Assembly (NCBI RefSeq): GCF_020410765.1
Contig: NZ_CP084541.1
Coordinates: 4,483,001 to 4,547,000 of the forward strand
Direction: 5' to 3'
Length of the DNA stretch: 64,000 bases
DNA from: Streptomyces marincola
GTDB taxonomy: Bacteria; Actinomycetota; Actinomycetes; Streptomycetales; Streptomycetaceae
This document shows, one piece after another, positions 7,325-15,063 of the stretch (within the stretch, counting starts at the first letter, position 1; each line of letters opens with the position of its first letter). Under the pieces are notes generated by a model. That model made no database searches and was not told the origin of the DNA. It saw only the letters and a program-made list of their open reading frames with translations. The translations under genes were made by a program, and so were the position numbers.

Positions 7325-8756
7325 CGAGGTACGCCCCCAGACCGTGCCGTCCGCCCTCGCGGCCGTAGCCCGACTCCTGGTAGCCGCCGAACGGCGAGGT
7401 CGGATCGAACTTGTTGAACGTGTTGGACCACACGACGCCCGCCCGCAGCTGCCCGGCGAGCCACAGCATGCGCGACCCCTTCTCCGTCCAGATGCCGGCC
7501 GACAGGCCGTAGGGCGTGTTGTTGGCCTTGGCCACCGCTTCCTCCGGCGTGCGGAAGGTCAGCACGGAGAGCACGGGGCCGAAGATCTCCTCGCGGGCGA
7601 TGCGGTGGGACTGCCCGACCTCCGTGAACAGGGTCGGGGGGAACCAGTAGCCCTCGGTGGGCAGGTCGCACGGCGGGGACCAGCGCCGCGCCCCCTCCGC
7701 GGTGCCCGCGTCGGCGAGGTCGCGGATGCGGGCCAGCTGGGCCGCCGAGTTGATGGCCCCGATGTCGGTGTTCTTGTCCAGCGGGTCGCCGACCCGCAGG
7801 GTCGCCATGCGCCGTTTCAGCGCGGCGAGCAGTTCCTCCGCCACCGACTCCTGGACGAGGAGTCGCGAGCCCGCGCAGCACACGTGGCCCTGGTTGAAGA
7901 AGATGCCGTTGACGATGCCCTCGACGGCCTGGTCGACGGGCGCGTCGTCGAAGACGATGTTGGCGGCCTTGCCGCCGAGTTCGAGGGTCAGCTTCTTGCG
8001 CGTGCCCGCCACGGCGCGGGCGATCCCGCGGCCGACGGCGGTCGACCCGGTGAACGCGACCTTGTCGACGCCCGGGTGCTCCACCAGCGCGGCGCCCGTG
8101 GTGCCGTCGCCCGTGACGATGTTCACCACGCCGGGCGGCAGCGCGGCCTGACGGCAGATCTCCGCGAAGCGGAGCGCGGTGAGCGGGGTGGTCTCCGCGG
8201 GCTTGAGGACCACGGTGTTCCCTGTGGCCAGCGCGGGCGCGATCTTCCACGCGAGCATCAGCAGCGGGAAGTTCCACGGGATGACCTGCCCGGCGACCCC
8301 GAGCGGACGCGGGTCCCGGCCGAAGCCGGCGTGCGGCAGCTTGTCGGCCCAGCCCGCGTAGTAGAAGAAGTGGGCGGCCACGAGCGGGATGTCCACGTCG
8401 CGCGACTCCCGGATGGGCTTGCCGTTGTCCAGCGATTCGAGAACGGCCAGTTCCCTGGCGCGCTCCTGGACCAGCCGGGCGATCCGGAACAGGTACTTCG
8501 CGCGTTCTGCGCCCGGCAGGCCGGACCAGCGGGGGAACGCCCGGCGCGCGGCGGCGACAGCGGCGTCCACGTCGTCCGCGCCGGCGTGCGCGACCTCGGA
8601 GAGCACCTCCTCGGTGGCGGGCGAGATCGTCTTGAACGCCTTCCCCGCGGCCGACGGGCGGAACTCACCGTCGATGAACAGGCCGTAGGACGACGCGACG
8701 GGAGCCGTGGCGCGGGACTCGGGAGCGGGAGCGTACTCGAACTTCATCGCGGTCAT
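7317..8756 (-). CDS. Aldehyde dehydrogenase (NAD(P)-dependent)
   Basis: A 479-residue full-length aldehyde dehydrogenase that oxidises an aldehyde to the acid. Motifs: PWNFPLLMLAWK (substrate/cofactor), KPAE, FTGSTAVGR (Rossmann), LELGGK with the general-base Glu, and GHVCCAGSR with the catalytic Cys. The C-terminal EEIFGPV and oligomerisation segments are present. It starts 5 nt after the deoC stop and is followed by an overlapping ALDH-like gene, so the three are one operon. The context suggests that acetaldehyde released by DeoC is a substrate, producing acetate. The ATG at 8756 is favoured; a second ATG lies three codons later. Confidence 0.93.
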   Translation of the reverse strand: MTAMKFEYAPAPESRATAPVASSYGLFIDGEFRPSAAGKAFKTISPATEEVLSEVAHAGADDVDAAVAAARRAFPRWSGLPGAERAKYLFRIARLVQERARELAVLESLDNGKPIRESRDVDIPLVAAHFFYYAGWADKLPHAGFGRDPRPLGVAGQVIPWNFPLLMLAWKIAPALATGNTVVLKPAETTPLTALRFAEICRQAALPPGVVNIVTGDGTTGAALVEHPGVDKVAFTGSTAVGRGIARAVAGTRKKLTLELGGKAANIVFDDAPVDQAVEGIVNGIFFNQGHVCCAGSRLLVQESVAEELLAALKRRMATLRVGDPLDKNTDIGAINSAAQLARIRDLADAGTAEGARRWSPPCDLPTEGYWFPPTLFTEVGQSHRIAREEIFGPVLSVLTFRTPEEAVAKANNTPYGLSAGIWTEKGSRMLWLAGQLRAGVVWSNTFNKFDPTSPFGGYQESGYGREGGRHGLGAYLDV

Positions 8757-8761
8757 GGCCT

Positions 8762-9721
8762 TCAGTCCACCGTTACGTAGTCGGGGCCGGAGTAGCGACC
8801 GGTGCGCAGCTTCTGCCGCTGCATCAGCAGGTCGTTGAGCAGGCTCGACGCGCCGAACCTGAACCATGCGGGGTCGAGCCAGTCGTCGCCCGCCGTCTCG
8901 TTGACCAGCACCAGGTACTTCACCGCGTCCTTGGTGGTGCGGATGCCGCCGGCCGGCTTGACCCCGACCTGGCGCCCTGTGGCGGCCCGGAAGTCGCGGA
9001 CCGCCTCCAGCATCAGCAGGGTGTTGGCGGGGGTGGCGTTGACCGCGACCTTGCCGGTCGATGTCTTGATGAAGTCGGCGCCCGCGAGCATCGCGAGCCA
9101 GGAGGCGCGGCGGATCGTGTCGTAGGCCGCCAGCTCGCCGTTCTCCAGGATCACCTTCAGGTGCGCGTCGCCGCAGGCCGCCTTGACGGCGTTGATCTCC
9201 TCGAACACCTGGAGGTAGCGGCCGGCGAGGAACGCGCCCCGGTCGATCACCATGTCCACCTCGTCGGCGCCCGCCGCGACGGCCTCGCGCGTGTCGGCGA
9301 GCTTCACGGAACGGGCGGCACGCCCGGCCGGGAACGCGGTCGCGACCGAGGCGACCGCGATGCCCGTGCCCCGCAACGCGGCCTTGGCCTCGCGCACCAG
9401 GTCCGGGTAGACGCAGATGGCGGCGACGGCCGGGGCGGAACGGTCCGAGGGGTCGGGGGCGGCGCCCTTCGCGCACAGCGACCGCACCTTCCCCGGCGTG
9501 TCCGCGCCTTCGAGGGTGGTCAGGTCGATCATGGAAATGGCCAGGTCGATCGCGTACGACTTGGCGGTGGTCTTGATCGAACGGGTCCCCAGGGCGGCGG
9601 CGCGGGCCTCAAGCCCCACCGCGTCCACTCCGGGCAGGCCGTGCAGGAAACGGCGCAGGGCGGCGTCGGACACGGTCACGTCCGCCAGCGGCAGCGCCGG
9701 TGCTGTGGAAGGCATGCTCAC
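8762..9721 (-). CDS. deoC: Deoxyribose-phosphate aldolase
   Basis: A 319-residue class I aldolase that splits 2-deoxyribose 5-phosphate into glyceraldehyde 3-phosphate and acetaldehyde in the cytoplasm. The Schiff-base Lys motif FIKTSTGKVAVNATP and the downstream VKPAGGIRTTKDA motif are intact. I place the start at the GTG at 9721 because a -10 box TATGCT (9728-9733) lies exactly 6 nt upstream, as in leaderless Streptomyces genes. The ATG at 9715 would shorten the protein by two residues. First gene of the deoC-ALDH-ALDH-like operon, with the palindrome CTACGCGCGTAG between the -35 and -10 positions. Confidence 0.95.
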   Translation of the reverse strand: MSMPSTAPALPLADVTVSDAALRRFLHGLPGVDAVGLEARAAALGTRSIKTTAKSYAIDLAISMIDLTTLEGADTPGKVRSLCAKGAAPDPSDRSAPAVAAICVYPDLVREAKAALRGTGIAVASVATAFPAGRAARSVKLADTREAVAAGADEVDMVIDRGAFLAGRYLQVFEEINAVKAACGDAHLKVILENGELAAYDTIRRASWLAMLAGADFIKTSTGKVAVNATPANTLLMLEAVRDFRAATGRQVGVKPAGGIRTTKDAVKYLVLVNETAGDDWLDPAWFRFGASSLLNDLLMQRQKLRTGRYSGPDYVTVD

Positions 9722-9734
9722 CAGATCAGCATAT

Positions 9735-9746
9735 CTACGCGCGTAG
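9735..9746. promoter_or_regulatory. Palindromic operator in the deoC promoter
   Basis: Perfect 12-bp palindrome CTACGCGCGTAG. It sits between a -35-like GTGACA and the -10 TATGCT (9728-9733) of deoC, where a bound repressor would block RNA polymerase. The identical sequence recurs upstream of the purine nucleoside phosphorylase gene at 19691-19702. Confidence 0.75.
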
Positions 9747-9838
9747 TCGCCTGTCACCGGGACGAGTGGCAAAGTCCCGCTCCGCGACGGGCAACCATAT
9801 CCGGCACAACGGTGGTCGGGAGGGTGAGGGGGTGCCGC

Positions 9839-10525
9839 ATGGAGACCGACGGCTCGGAAACGGACGTTCGCACGTCCGCGAGGATGTGCGCGGGCACGCC
9901 CGACGACCCGGGGGCCGGGCCGCCGGGAGGAGCGGGCCCGGGGCGTGGCGACCGGTTGCCGGCGGGGGCGGGACGCGGAGACCGGGACGCGGCGGTGGTT
10001 CCCTCGGGCTCCGGGGCGCCCGAGGAGACCTTTCATGCGTTCGTGCGCAGCCGGTGGCCCGCGCTGGTGCGCACCGCGTACCTGCTCACGGGAGACCGGC
10101 ATCTGGCGGAGGATGTGGCGCAGACCGCGCTCGCCAAGGCGTACCGGTCCTGGCCACGCGTGCAGCGCAGTGACAACCCGGACGCCTACGTGCGCCGCAT
10201 CCTCGTCAGCTGTCACAAGGACCGGTTTCGTAAACGCCGGGTGCCCGAGCACCTGACGGACATGCCGCCGGACTCGGTGGCCGCCACGGACGACATGGCG
10301 CGTGCGGACGAGCGGGAGATGCTGGCGGCAGCTCTGGCCGGGTTGCCGAAGCGGCAGCGGACCGTGGTGATCCTGCGCTACTGGGAGGACCTGTCCGAGT
10401 CGGAGGTGGCGCGGACACTGGGATGCTCGGTGGGCACGGTCAAGAGCCAGGCGTCGAAGGCGTTGTGCAAGCTCAGGGCTGTTCTGGGACGCAGCCCTGT
10501 GCCGGCGGCCTTCGGGCCGCCATGA
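9839..10525 (+). CDS. SigE-family RNA polymerase sigma factor
   Basis: A 228-residue ECF-like sigma factor. Region 2 (TFHAFVRSRWPALVRTAYLLTGDRHLAEDVAQTALAKAY) and region 4 (LAGLPKRQRTVVILRYWEDLSESEVARTLGCSVGTVKSQASKAL) are complete. The first 60 residues are Gly/Pro/Arg-rich and probably disordered. ATG 9839 is preceded by GGGAGGGTGAGG. The downstream membrane protein at 10912 begins with a cytoplasmic segment and one membrane span, which resembles the organisation of anti-sigma factors, but a ZAS motif is not visible. The target genes are unknown. Confidence 0.9.
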   Translation: METDGSETDVRTSARMCAGTPDDPGAGPPGGAGPGRGDRLPAGAGRGDRDAAVVPSGSGAPEETFHAFVRSRWPALVRTAYLLTGDRHLAEDVAQTALAKAYRSWPRVQRSDNPDAYVRRILVSCHKDRFRKRRVPEHLTDMPPDSVAATDDMARADEREMLAAALAGLPKRQRTVVILRYWEDLSESEVARTLGCSVGTVKSQASKALCKLRAVLGRSPVPAAFGPP

Positions 10526-10911
10526 CCGGGACCCGGCTGTTCCCGCCCGAGGGGGACGCGGCGGCCGGGCCGGGGCGGCGGACCTCTCGCGGAGGTGCGC
10601 CACCGGCGGGGTGCGAACGGCCGTGCGGCGCGCCTTGCGCACGGGCGGCGGGGGCGGACGCCTCACCCGGGCCGCGCCTTCCGGGGCGGGAGCTGCCGTG
10701 CGGGTCTTCCGGTGCCCGGCCGACCGGGTGGGCGGATGCCTCCCGGGGCGGGGGCGCCCGGAGAGGAGGAGCGGCCAACTGGGCCGTGGGAGCGTTCGCG
10801 GGGCCGCCTGAGCCTTGGGCGCTCCGGGCCGCGCGGTGCAGCGCCGGGTGGCAGGGGCGCCGCTGATCGGCGGGTGTGGGGACGAGTGACGAATGACAGA
10901 AGCGGAGGCAC
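10526..10911. other. 386-bp gap, no convincing gene
   Basis: A GC-rich stretch between the sigma factor and the membrane protein gene. An open frame on the + strand from ATG 10522 (overlapping the sigma stop) runs to 10866, but it encodes low-complexity Gly/Ala/Arg/Pro without motifs, so I do not call it. No clear terminator or tandem repeat is seen. Confidence 0.5.
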
Positions 10912-11967
10912 GTGGTGGACGACGGAGGCACGCCCCCCGAGGGGGCCGGACGTGATGCCCGCATGGGGCATCACGGGGCGGGCCGGCGCCGTGCCGGCGG
11001 GCAGCGCCCGGAACGCGGCGCGGGAGGAGGGGGAGAAGACAGCGACGACACCGTGGTCGAGTCGGAGCTGAGACGGATACTGGCCGAGCGGGCGGCGGGC
11101 ACGACGCCGTCGGAGGCGCCGTACGAGGCCATCGTCCGGCAGGGCAGGTCCGCGCGCCGGCGCGGCCGGACGCTGCTCGGCGCGGGGGCGGCGGTGCTGG
11201 TCGCGGTGCCCTGCATGATGGTCGGCGCGCAGCTCGGCTGGCCGGGCGAGAGTGGCGCGAGCACCGAGGCCCGGACGTCCTCACCGGCGCCGCCGTCGGT
11301 GCCCGCGTCCGGCACGGCGGGCACCGCGGACGCGGGGGCGACCGCGGAGCGGCCCAAGGGGCCGTCCGAGCCGGCGCGGCAATTGCTGGACGGCATCACG
11401 GCGGAGCAGGCCGGCCGCACGCTGGCACGCTGTCTGGAGGACTGGGAGGAGGAGGGGCACTTCGAGCCGCCCCCGGTGGAGATCGCAGACCTGCGCATCC
11501 TCCTGGCCTGGGTCTCGCAGGGCGACGACAACAGAGGCCACGAGCCCATACGCCAGGTGCTCGCGGTCAGCGACGATCCGGCCGCGCAGCCGCACGTCCA
11601 GCTCGTCTGCGGTGAGCGGGACGAGGGGGCCGGGGTGGTCGGCCGGCAGATCGCCACCGGCCGGGCCGAGGAGTCAGGGCCGCCGGTGCGGCCCGAGCCC
11701 GGGGCGCGACGGCATTACCGGCCGGCGCCGGGCTCGTGGACGACGCCCTTCCGGTGGGCGCATTTCGGTGCGGTCGATCCGGAGGTGGCGCGGGTGACCG
11801 TGGAGTACGCGGGAGCGCGTGAGGAGGCGGTCGTGGAGGCCGGCTACTTCGCCGTGGCCGGTATGGGGGAGGCGGTAGGGGAGGAGTCGCCGGTGATCAA
11901 GGGGTACGGAGCGGACGGGGCGTTGCTGTACGACTCCGCCGAGGCCCCGGCCGCAGGGCACGGGTAG
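10912..11967 (+). CDS. Single-span membrane protein paired with the sigma factor
   Basis: A 351-residue protein of unknown function. A hydrophilic N-terminal ~85 residues (acidic and Arg-rich) is followed by one membrane span (about 87-108, LLGAGAAVLVAVPCMMVGAQLG), then a Ser/Pro/Ala/Thr-rich linker and an outside domain of about 220 residues with two Cys. This topology, just downstream of an ECF-type sigma factor, is what is expected for an anti-sigma or signal-sensing partner, but no HXXXCXXC zinc motif is present. GTG 10912 follows GCGGAGG at a good distance. The function remains inference. Confidence 0.7.
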   Translation: MVDDGGTPPEGAGRDARMGHHGAGRRRAGGQRPERGAGGGGEDSDDTVVESELRRILAERAAGTTPSEAPYEAIVRQGRSARRRGRTLLGAGAAVLVAVPCMMVGAQLGWPGESGASTEARTSSPAPPSVPASGTAGTADAGATAERPKGPSEPARQLLDGITAEQAGRTLARCLEDWEEEGHFEPPPVEIADLRILLAWVSQGDDNRGHEPIRQVLAVSDDPAAQPHVQLVCGERDEGAGVVGRQIATGRAEESGPPVRPEPGARRHYRPAPGSWTTPFRWAHFGAVDPEVARVTVEYAGAREEAVVEAGYFAVAGMGEAVGEESPVIKGYGADGALLYDSAEAPAAGHG

Positions 11968-12010
11968 TGGGGCGCGCGGACGGAAAGGAGGTTCCGGCAG
12001 AATCGGAAGC

Positions 12011-12646
12011 ATGAGTGAGGACCAGAAGTACGCCGACCGCATCTACCGCTCCGGTTCCGCGATCGCGGCGGGGGTGCTGCTTCTCGGGCTCGCGGGGTGG
12101 CTGGGCGGGGACGCCATCCTGCGCGGCGAGGAGCGGACGCCGGTCACGGCGGCGGCGACCCTGCTGTTCGTCGCCCCACTGGTTGTCGCCTTCACTCTGC
12201 GTCCGGCCGTGTTCGCGTCGGACGAGCGGGTGCGTGTGCGGAACCCGTTCCGGACCATCACCGCTCCCTGGGGAGCGGTGGATTCCGTCCGCGCCGGCTA
12301 TTCGACGGAGCTGCTCGCGGGGGGCGCGAAGTATCAGATGTGGGCGATCCCCGTGTCGATGCGCGCCCGTTCCAAGGCCACCCGGCACAACGACCAGGCG
12401 GCGTCCGGGCGGCCGAGCCGCGGCGGGCTGTTCGGGCTCGGTGGCGCCGCCGCAGGCCCTTCACATGACCCGGGGCCCAAGGTCGCGCCCGGCGACGCCG
12501 CGGTGGCCGAGTTGCGGCAGCTGGCCGAGCGGCATGGTGAGGAGAAGACGGACAGCGGCGCGGTCTCGGTGCGTTGGAGCTACGAGATCCTCGCTCCGCT
12601 GGCTGTGGGCGCGGTCGGCCTGGTGATCCTCTGGCTGACCCGCTGA
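12011..12646 (+). CDS. PH-domain-type membrane protein
   Basis: A 211-residue protein. Two hydrophobic segments at about 15-38 and 44-64 are followed by a bacterial PH-like beta domain (FASDERVRVRNPFRTITAPWGAVDSVRAGYSTELLAGGAKYQMWAIPVSMRAR). A Gly/Pro-rich linker and a C-terminal membrane span (about 190-209) come after. Streptomyces genomes carry close relatives annotated only as PH domain proteins; the role is unknown. A CAGAAT hexamer 7 nt upstream of the ATG may be a -10 box for a leaderless message. The stop codon lies inside an 8-bp tandem repeat. Confidence 0.8.
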   Translation: MSEDQKYADRIYRSGSAIAAGVLLLGLAGWLGGDAILRGEERTPVTAAATLLFVAPLVVAFTLRPAVFASDERVRVRNPFRTITAPWGAVDSVRAGYSTELLAGGAKYQMWAIPVSMRARSKATRHNDQAASGRPSRGGLFGLGGAAAGPSHDPGPKVAPGDAAVAELRQLAERHGEEKTDSGAVSVRWSYEILAPLAVGAVGLVILWLTR

Positions 12647-12682
12647 CCCGCTGACCCGCTGACCCGCTGACCCGCTGACCCG
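12635..12682. repeat. Six exact 8-bp tandem repeats
   Basis: Unit CTGACCCG repeated six times without mismatch (12635-12682), with another copy at 12701-12708. The first two units contain the last codons and the TGA stop of the PH-domain gene. The unit is not a multiple of 3. Confidence 0.95.
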
Positions 12683-12793
12683 CTGGCGCCCGGTGAGCCG
12701 CTGACCCGATCAGTGCGTCCGGGCCGGAACGCATGAGCAGCCAAGGGGCGTCTGCGAGAGGCCGCGCTGACCAAGGACTCGCCCGTTCCTCGA

Positions 12794-13405
12794 TCACTCC
12801 TCGGTGGTCGCCCCTTGCGGTGGGCCGGAGGCCAGGACTCTGGTGACAAAGTTCGCCAGTTGCGGCCGCAGTCTTTCCCGCGGAACGTGCTCTTCTCCGG
12901 CCAGGTGCTCGACGAGGTCGGCTCGTGTGGCGGCGAGCAGGGCGTGGGCGGTGAAGTCGCTGTCGGTCAGGCCGGGGATCTGCTCCAGTACGGCCCGGAG
13001 CAGGCTGTGCCACCGCTCGTAGTGTTCCGCCCGGTACGGGCTGCTGCTCCCGCCTTCCTCCAGGGCCACTGCCAGGCGCCGGTTGTCGAGCTTGAAGCAC
13101 AGGGCGGCGTCGAGCAGGGCGAGTACGCGATCCCGCGGTGGGGTCGAGGGCCCCAGGGGTGGTGGGCCGCTCTCGATGGCCTGCCTGATCGGTTCGAGCC
13201 GTGCCTCGTACAGCGCGCGGAGCAGCCCGGCGCGATCGCCGAAGGCCCGGAAGAGGGTGCCCTTGCCGACGCCGGCCGCAGCCGCGACGTCGGCCATGGT
13301 GACGTCCTCGGGACTTTCGCGGCGGGCGAAGAGGGCGTCGGCAGCCGCGAGCACGGCCTCCCGGTTGCGGATGGCGTCCCTGCGGGACGACTGGCGTTCA
13401 GGCAT
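12794..13405 (-). CDS. TetR-family repressor
   Basis: A 203-residue TetR regulator. The N-terminal HTH (about 12-58) contains REAVLAAADALFARR and VTMADVAAAAGVGKGTLFRAFGDRAGLL. The C-terminal ligand domain is typical in length and ends with VTRVLASGPP. It is divergent from the SnoaL-like and NmrA-like genes, with two inverted repeats in the 86-bp spacer. This strongly suggests that it represses both itself and the pair. GGGGAGGAG just ahead of ATG 13405 fixes the start. The ligand is unknown; the neighbours suggest a small electrophile or quinone-like compound. Confidence 0.92.
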   Translation of the reverse strand: MPERQSSRRDAIRNREAVLAAADALFARRESPEDVTMADVAAAAGVGKGTLFRAFGDRAGLLRALYEARLEPIRQAIESGPPPLGPSTPPRDRVLALLDAALCFKLDNRRLAVALEEGGSSSPYRAEHYERWHSLLRAVLEQIPGLTDSDFTAHALLAATRADLVEHLAGEEHVPRERLRPQLANFVTRVLASGPPQGATTEE

Positions 13406-13428
13406 GCCGCTCCTCCCCTTGGCAAAAC

Positions 13429-13441
13429 GGACCCGCGGTCC
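13429..13441. promoter_or_regulatory. Operator 1 of the TetR spacer
   Basis: GGACC-CGC-GGTCC, perfect 5-bp arms with a 3-bp centre. Its centre is 26 bp from that of the second, longer repeat with the same core. Confidence 0.75.
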
Positions 13442-13452
13442 ATATCATTGAA

Positions 13453-13469
13453 GCGGACCCAAGGTCCGC
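13453..13469. promoter_or_regulatory. Operator 2 of the TetR spacer
   Basis: GCGGACC-CAA-GGTCCGC, perfect 7-bp arms with a 3-bp centre, 22 bp upstream of the SnoaL-like start codon. It shares the GGACC-n3-GGTCC core with operator 1. Confidence 0.8.
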
Positions 13470-13491
13470 ATTCTATGACGGGAGGATACCC

Positions 13492-13917
13492 ATGTCCGCA
13501 CCGACCTCGCCGGCGGATCTGTACCGCCACAGCCTGCGACTCCTGCTCGACAAGGACATTCCCGCGTGGGTCGCCCTGTGGGCCGAGGACGGGCTCATGG
13601 AGTTCCCCTTCGCCCCCGACGGCTGGCCCCGGCGTCTGGAGGGCAAAGAGGCCATCGCCGCCTACATGCGCCACTACCCCGACCACATCGACCTGCACGA
13701 CTTCCCCGACCTGCGGATCCACCAGACCACCGATCCACAGACCATCGTGGTCGAGATGCGCGGCGTCGGCCGCCTGGTGGAGAGCGGCGCTCCCTTCGAC
13801 ATGACCTACATCGTCGTCGTGACCGTTCGAGACGGACGCATCACCTCAGGCCGCGACTACTGGAACCCCCTCGCCGCCCATGGGCCCGGCGCCGATTTCA
13901 CCGGGAGCAGCCGATGA
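13492..13917 (+). CDS. SnoaL/NTF2-like protein
   Basis: A 141-residue protein with the fold pattern of the SnoaL/PhzA-type NTF2 family: helices SPADLYRHSLRLLLDKDIPAWVALWAEDG, then strands with EFPFAPDGWP, IVVEMRGVGRLV and FDMTYIVVVTVRDGRITSGRDYWNPLA. Members bind or isomerise small hydrophobic molecules, or act as unknown partners. GGGAGGATACCC precedes ATG 13492. The stop overlaps the next ATG (ATGA), so it is co-translated with the NmrA-like reductase. It is probably under control of the divergent TetR protein. Confidence 0.85.
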   Translation: MSAPTSPADLYRHSLRLLLDKDIPAWVALWAEDGLMEFPFAPDGWPRRLEGKEAIAAYMRHYPDHIDLHDFPDLRIHQTTDPQTIVVEMRGVGRLVESGAPFDMTYIVVVTVRDGRITSGRDYWNPLAAHGPGADFTGSSR

Positions 13918-14762
13918 CCACCGCCGGCACCACGCTGGTCATCGGCGCCACCGGCACCACCGGAAGCCGCACCGTCGCACAGCTGACGGCCGCGGGGCAC
14001 CGCGTCAAAGCCGCCAGCCGCCGGGCCACCCCGGTCGCCGGCGCCGAGCCGGTTCCCTTCGACTGGTACGACCCCGCCACCCACGCGGCTGCCCTCGACG
14101 GCGTCGACCGCGTCTACCTCATACCGCCCGTGGGCGACTCCGACGCCGCGGTGACCATGCTTCCGTTCCTCCATCAGGCCCGCATGGCCGGCGTGCACCG
14201 CGCGGTGCTGCTGAGCTCATCGGCCATCCCCGAGGGTGGCCCGGTGGTGGGAACGGTGCACCAGGCCCTGCCGGACCTGTTCGAACAGTGGGCGGTACTG
14301 CGGCCCTCGTGGTTCATGCAGAACTTCACCGGCACGCACGCGCACGCCCGCAGCATCCGCGACGAGGGCATCATCCGGACCGCCACGGGAAGCGGCCGGA
14401 TCGGCTTCGTCGACGCCGAGGACATCGCGGCCGTCGCCGTCCGCGCTCTGCTCGACGAGCAAGCCCCCCGTACCGATCTCGTCCTCACCGGGCCCGAGGC
14501 ACTCGGCCACGACGACATCGCGGCGATTCTCACCGAGATCACCGGTCGTTCCGTGGTCCACCGCCGTCTGTCCTACGAGCAGATGCGTGATCGCCTCACC
14601 GCACAGATGCCGGTGGAGTTCGCCGCGATGCTGGCCGGCGCGGACCGTGCCATCGCCGAGGGAGCGGAGGACCGCATCACCGACACCGTCCAGCGCCTCA
14701 CCGGCCGGCCCCCGCGCACGTTCCGGGCCCTCCTTGAGCGGGAGGTGCGATGCAGCAGCTGA
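13914..14762 (+). CDS. NmrA-like NAD(P)-binding reductase/regulator
   Basis: A 282-residue atypical short-chain dehydrogenase of the NmrA/QOR2 type. The Rossmann motif VIGATGTTGSRTV is at the N-terminus (consensus GxxGxxG). The central sections RVYLIPPVGDS and VHRAVLLSSSAIPE, then LRPSWFMQNF and FVDAEDIAAVAVRALLD, are typical of this family. The Ser/Tyr catalytic pair of classic SDRs is not evident. ATG 13914 overlaps the upstream stop. Together with the SnoaL-like protein it may form a detoxification or quinone-handling pair induced through the TetR repressor. Confidence 0.88.
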   Translation: MTTAGTTLVIGATGTTGSRTVAQLTAAGHRVKAASRRATPVAGAEPVPFDWYDPATHAAALDGVDRVYLIPPVGDSDAAVTMLPFLHQARMAGVHRAVLLSSSAIPEGGPVVGTVHQALPDLFEQWAVLRPSWFMQNFTGTHAHARSIRDEGIIRTATGSGRIGFVDAEDIAAVAVRALLDEQAPRTDLVLTGPEALGHDDIAAILTEITGRSVVHRRLSYEQMRDRLTAQMPVEFAAMLAGADRAIAEGAEDRITDTVQRLTGRPPRTFRALLEREVRCSS

Positions 14763-14903
14763 TGTTCCAGGACACCGTGCCGGTCCGAGAACCTGCGCGA
14801 TGTCGGCCCGGCCGCCTACGGCGGCTCGGACATCGGTGACATCGCCGCAACGGCCTCCCAACTCACCTCCCCGCGCGACGACGACGGCCGGCACGAGGAC
14901 TGA
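14750..14903 (+). pseudogene. Remnant of a gene downstream of the NmrA-like gene
   Basis: ATG 14750 lies after a good Shine-Dalgarno (GGGAGGTGCG) and begins MQQLMFQDT, but the frame runs into Arg-rich sequence and stops after about 30 codons. A different frame from about 14787 reads ENLRDVGPAAYGGSDIGDIAATASQ and ends at TGA 14901-14903, looking like real protein. This fits a gene damaged by a deletion and frameshift. The following 160 bp to the TetR gene also show coding-like sequence on the - strand (GVASRCALIGLAEADGLDAL) without an intact frame. The original product is not recognised. Confidence 0.4.
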
Positions 14904-15063
14904 CCCGTGGATCTGTGCCTCGATGTGGCCGTCCAAGGCGTCCAGCCCGTCGGCCTCGGCCAGGCCGATCAGGGCGCAGCGGCTCGCGACACCGAAGGCC
15001 GTGGGCTCGGTCGAACTGTCGGGACATCAGCTCGCGCGCCGCTCCGCGGACGGCGCTCCGGCG

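Noticed and set aside
10522..10866. Possible gene overlapping the sigma factor stop
   Set aside because: ATGA overlap is suggestive, but the 114-residue product is Gly/Ala/Arg/Pro low complexity without any recognisable pattern.
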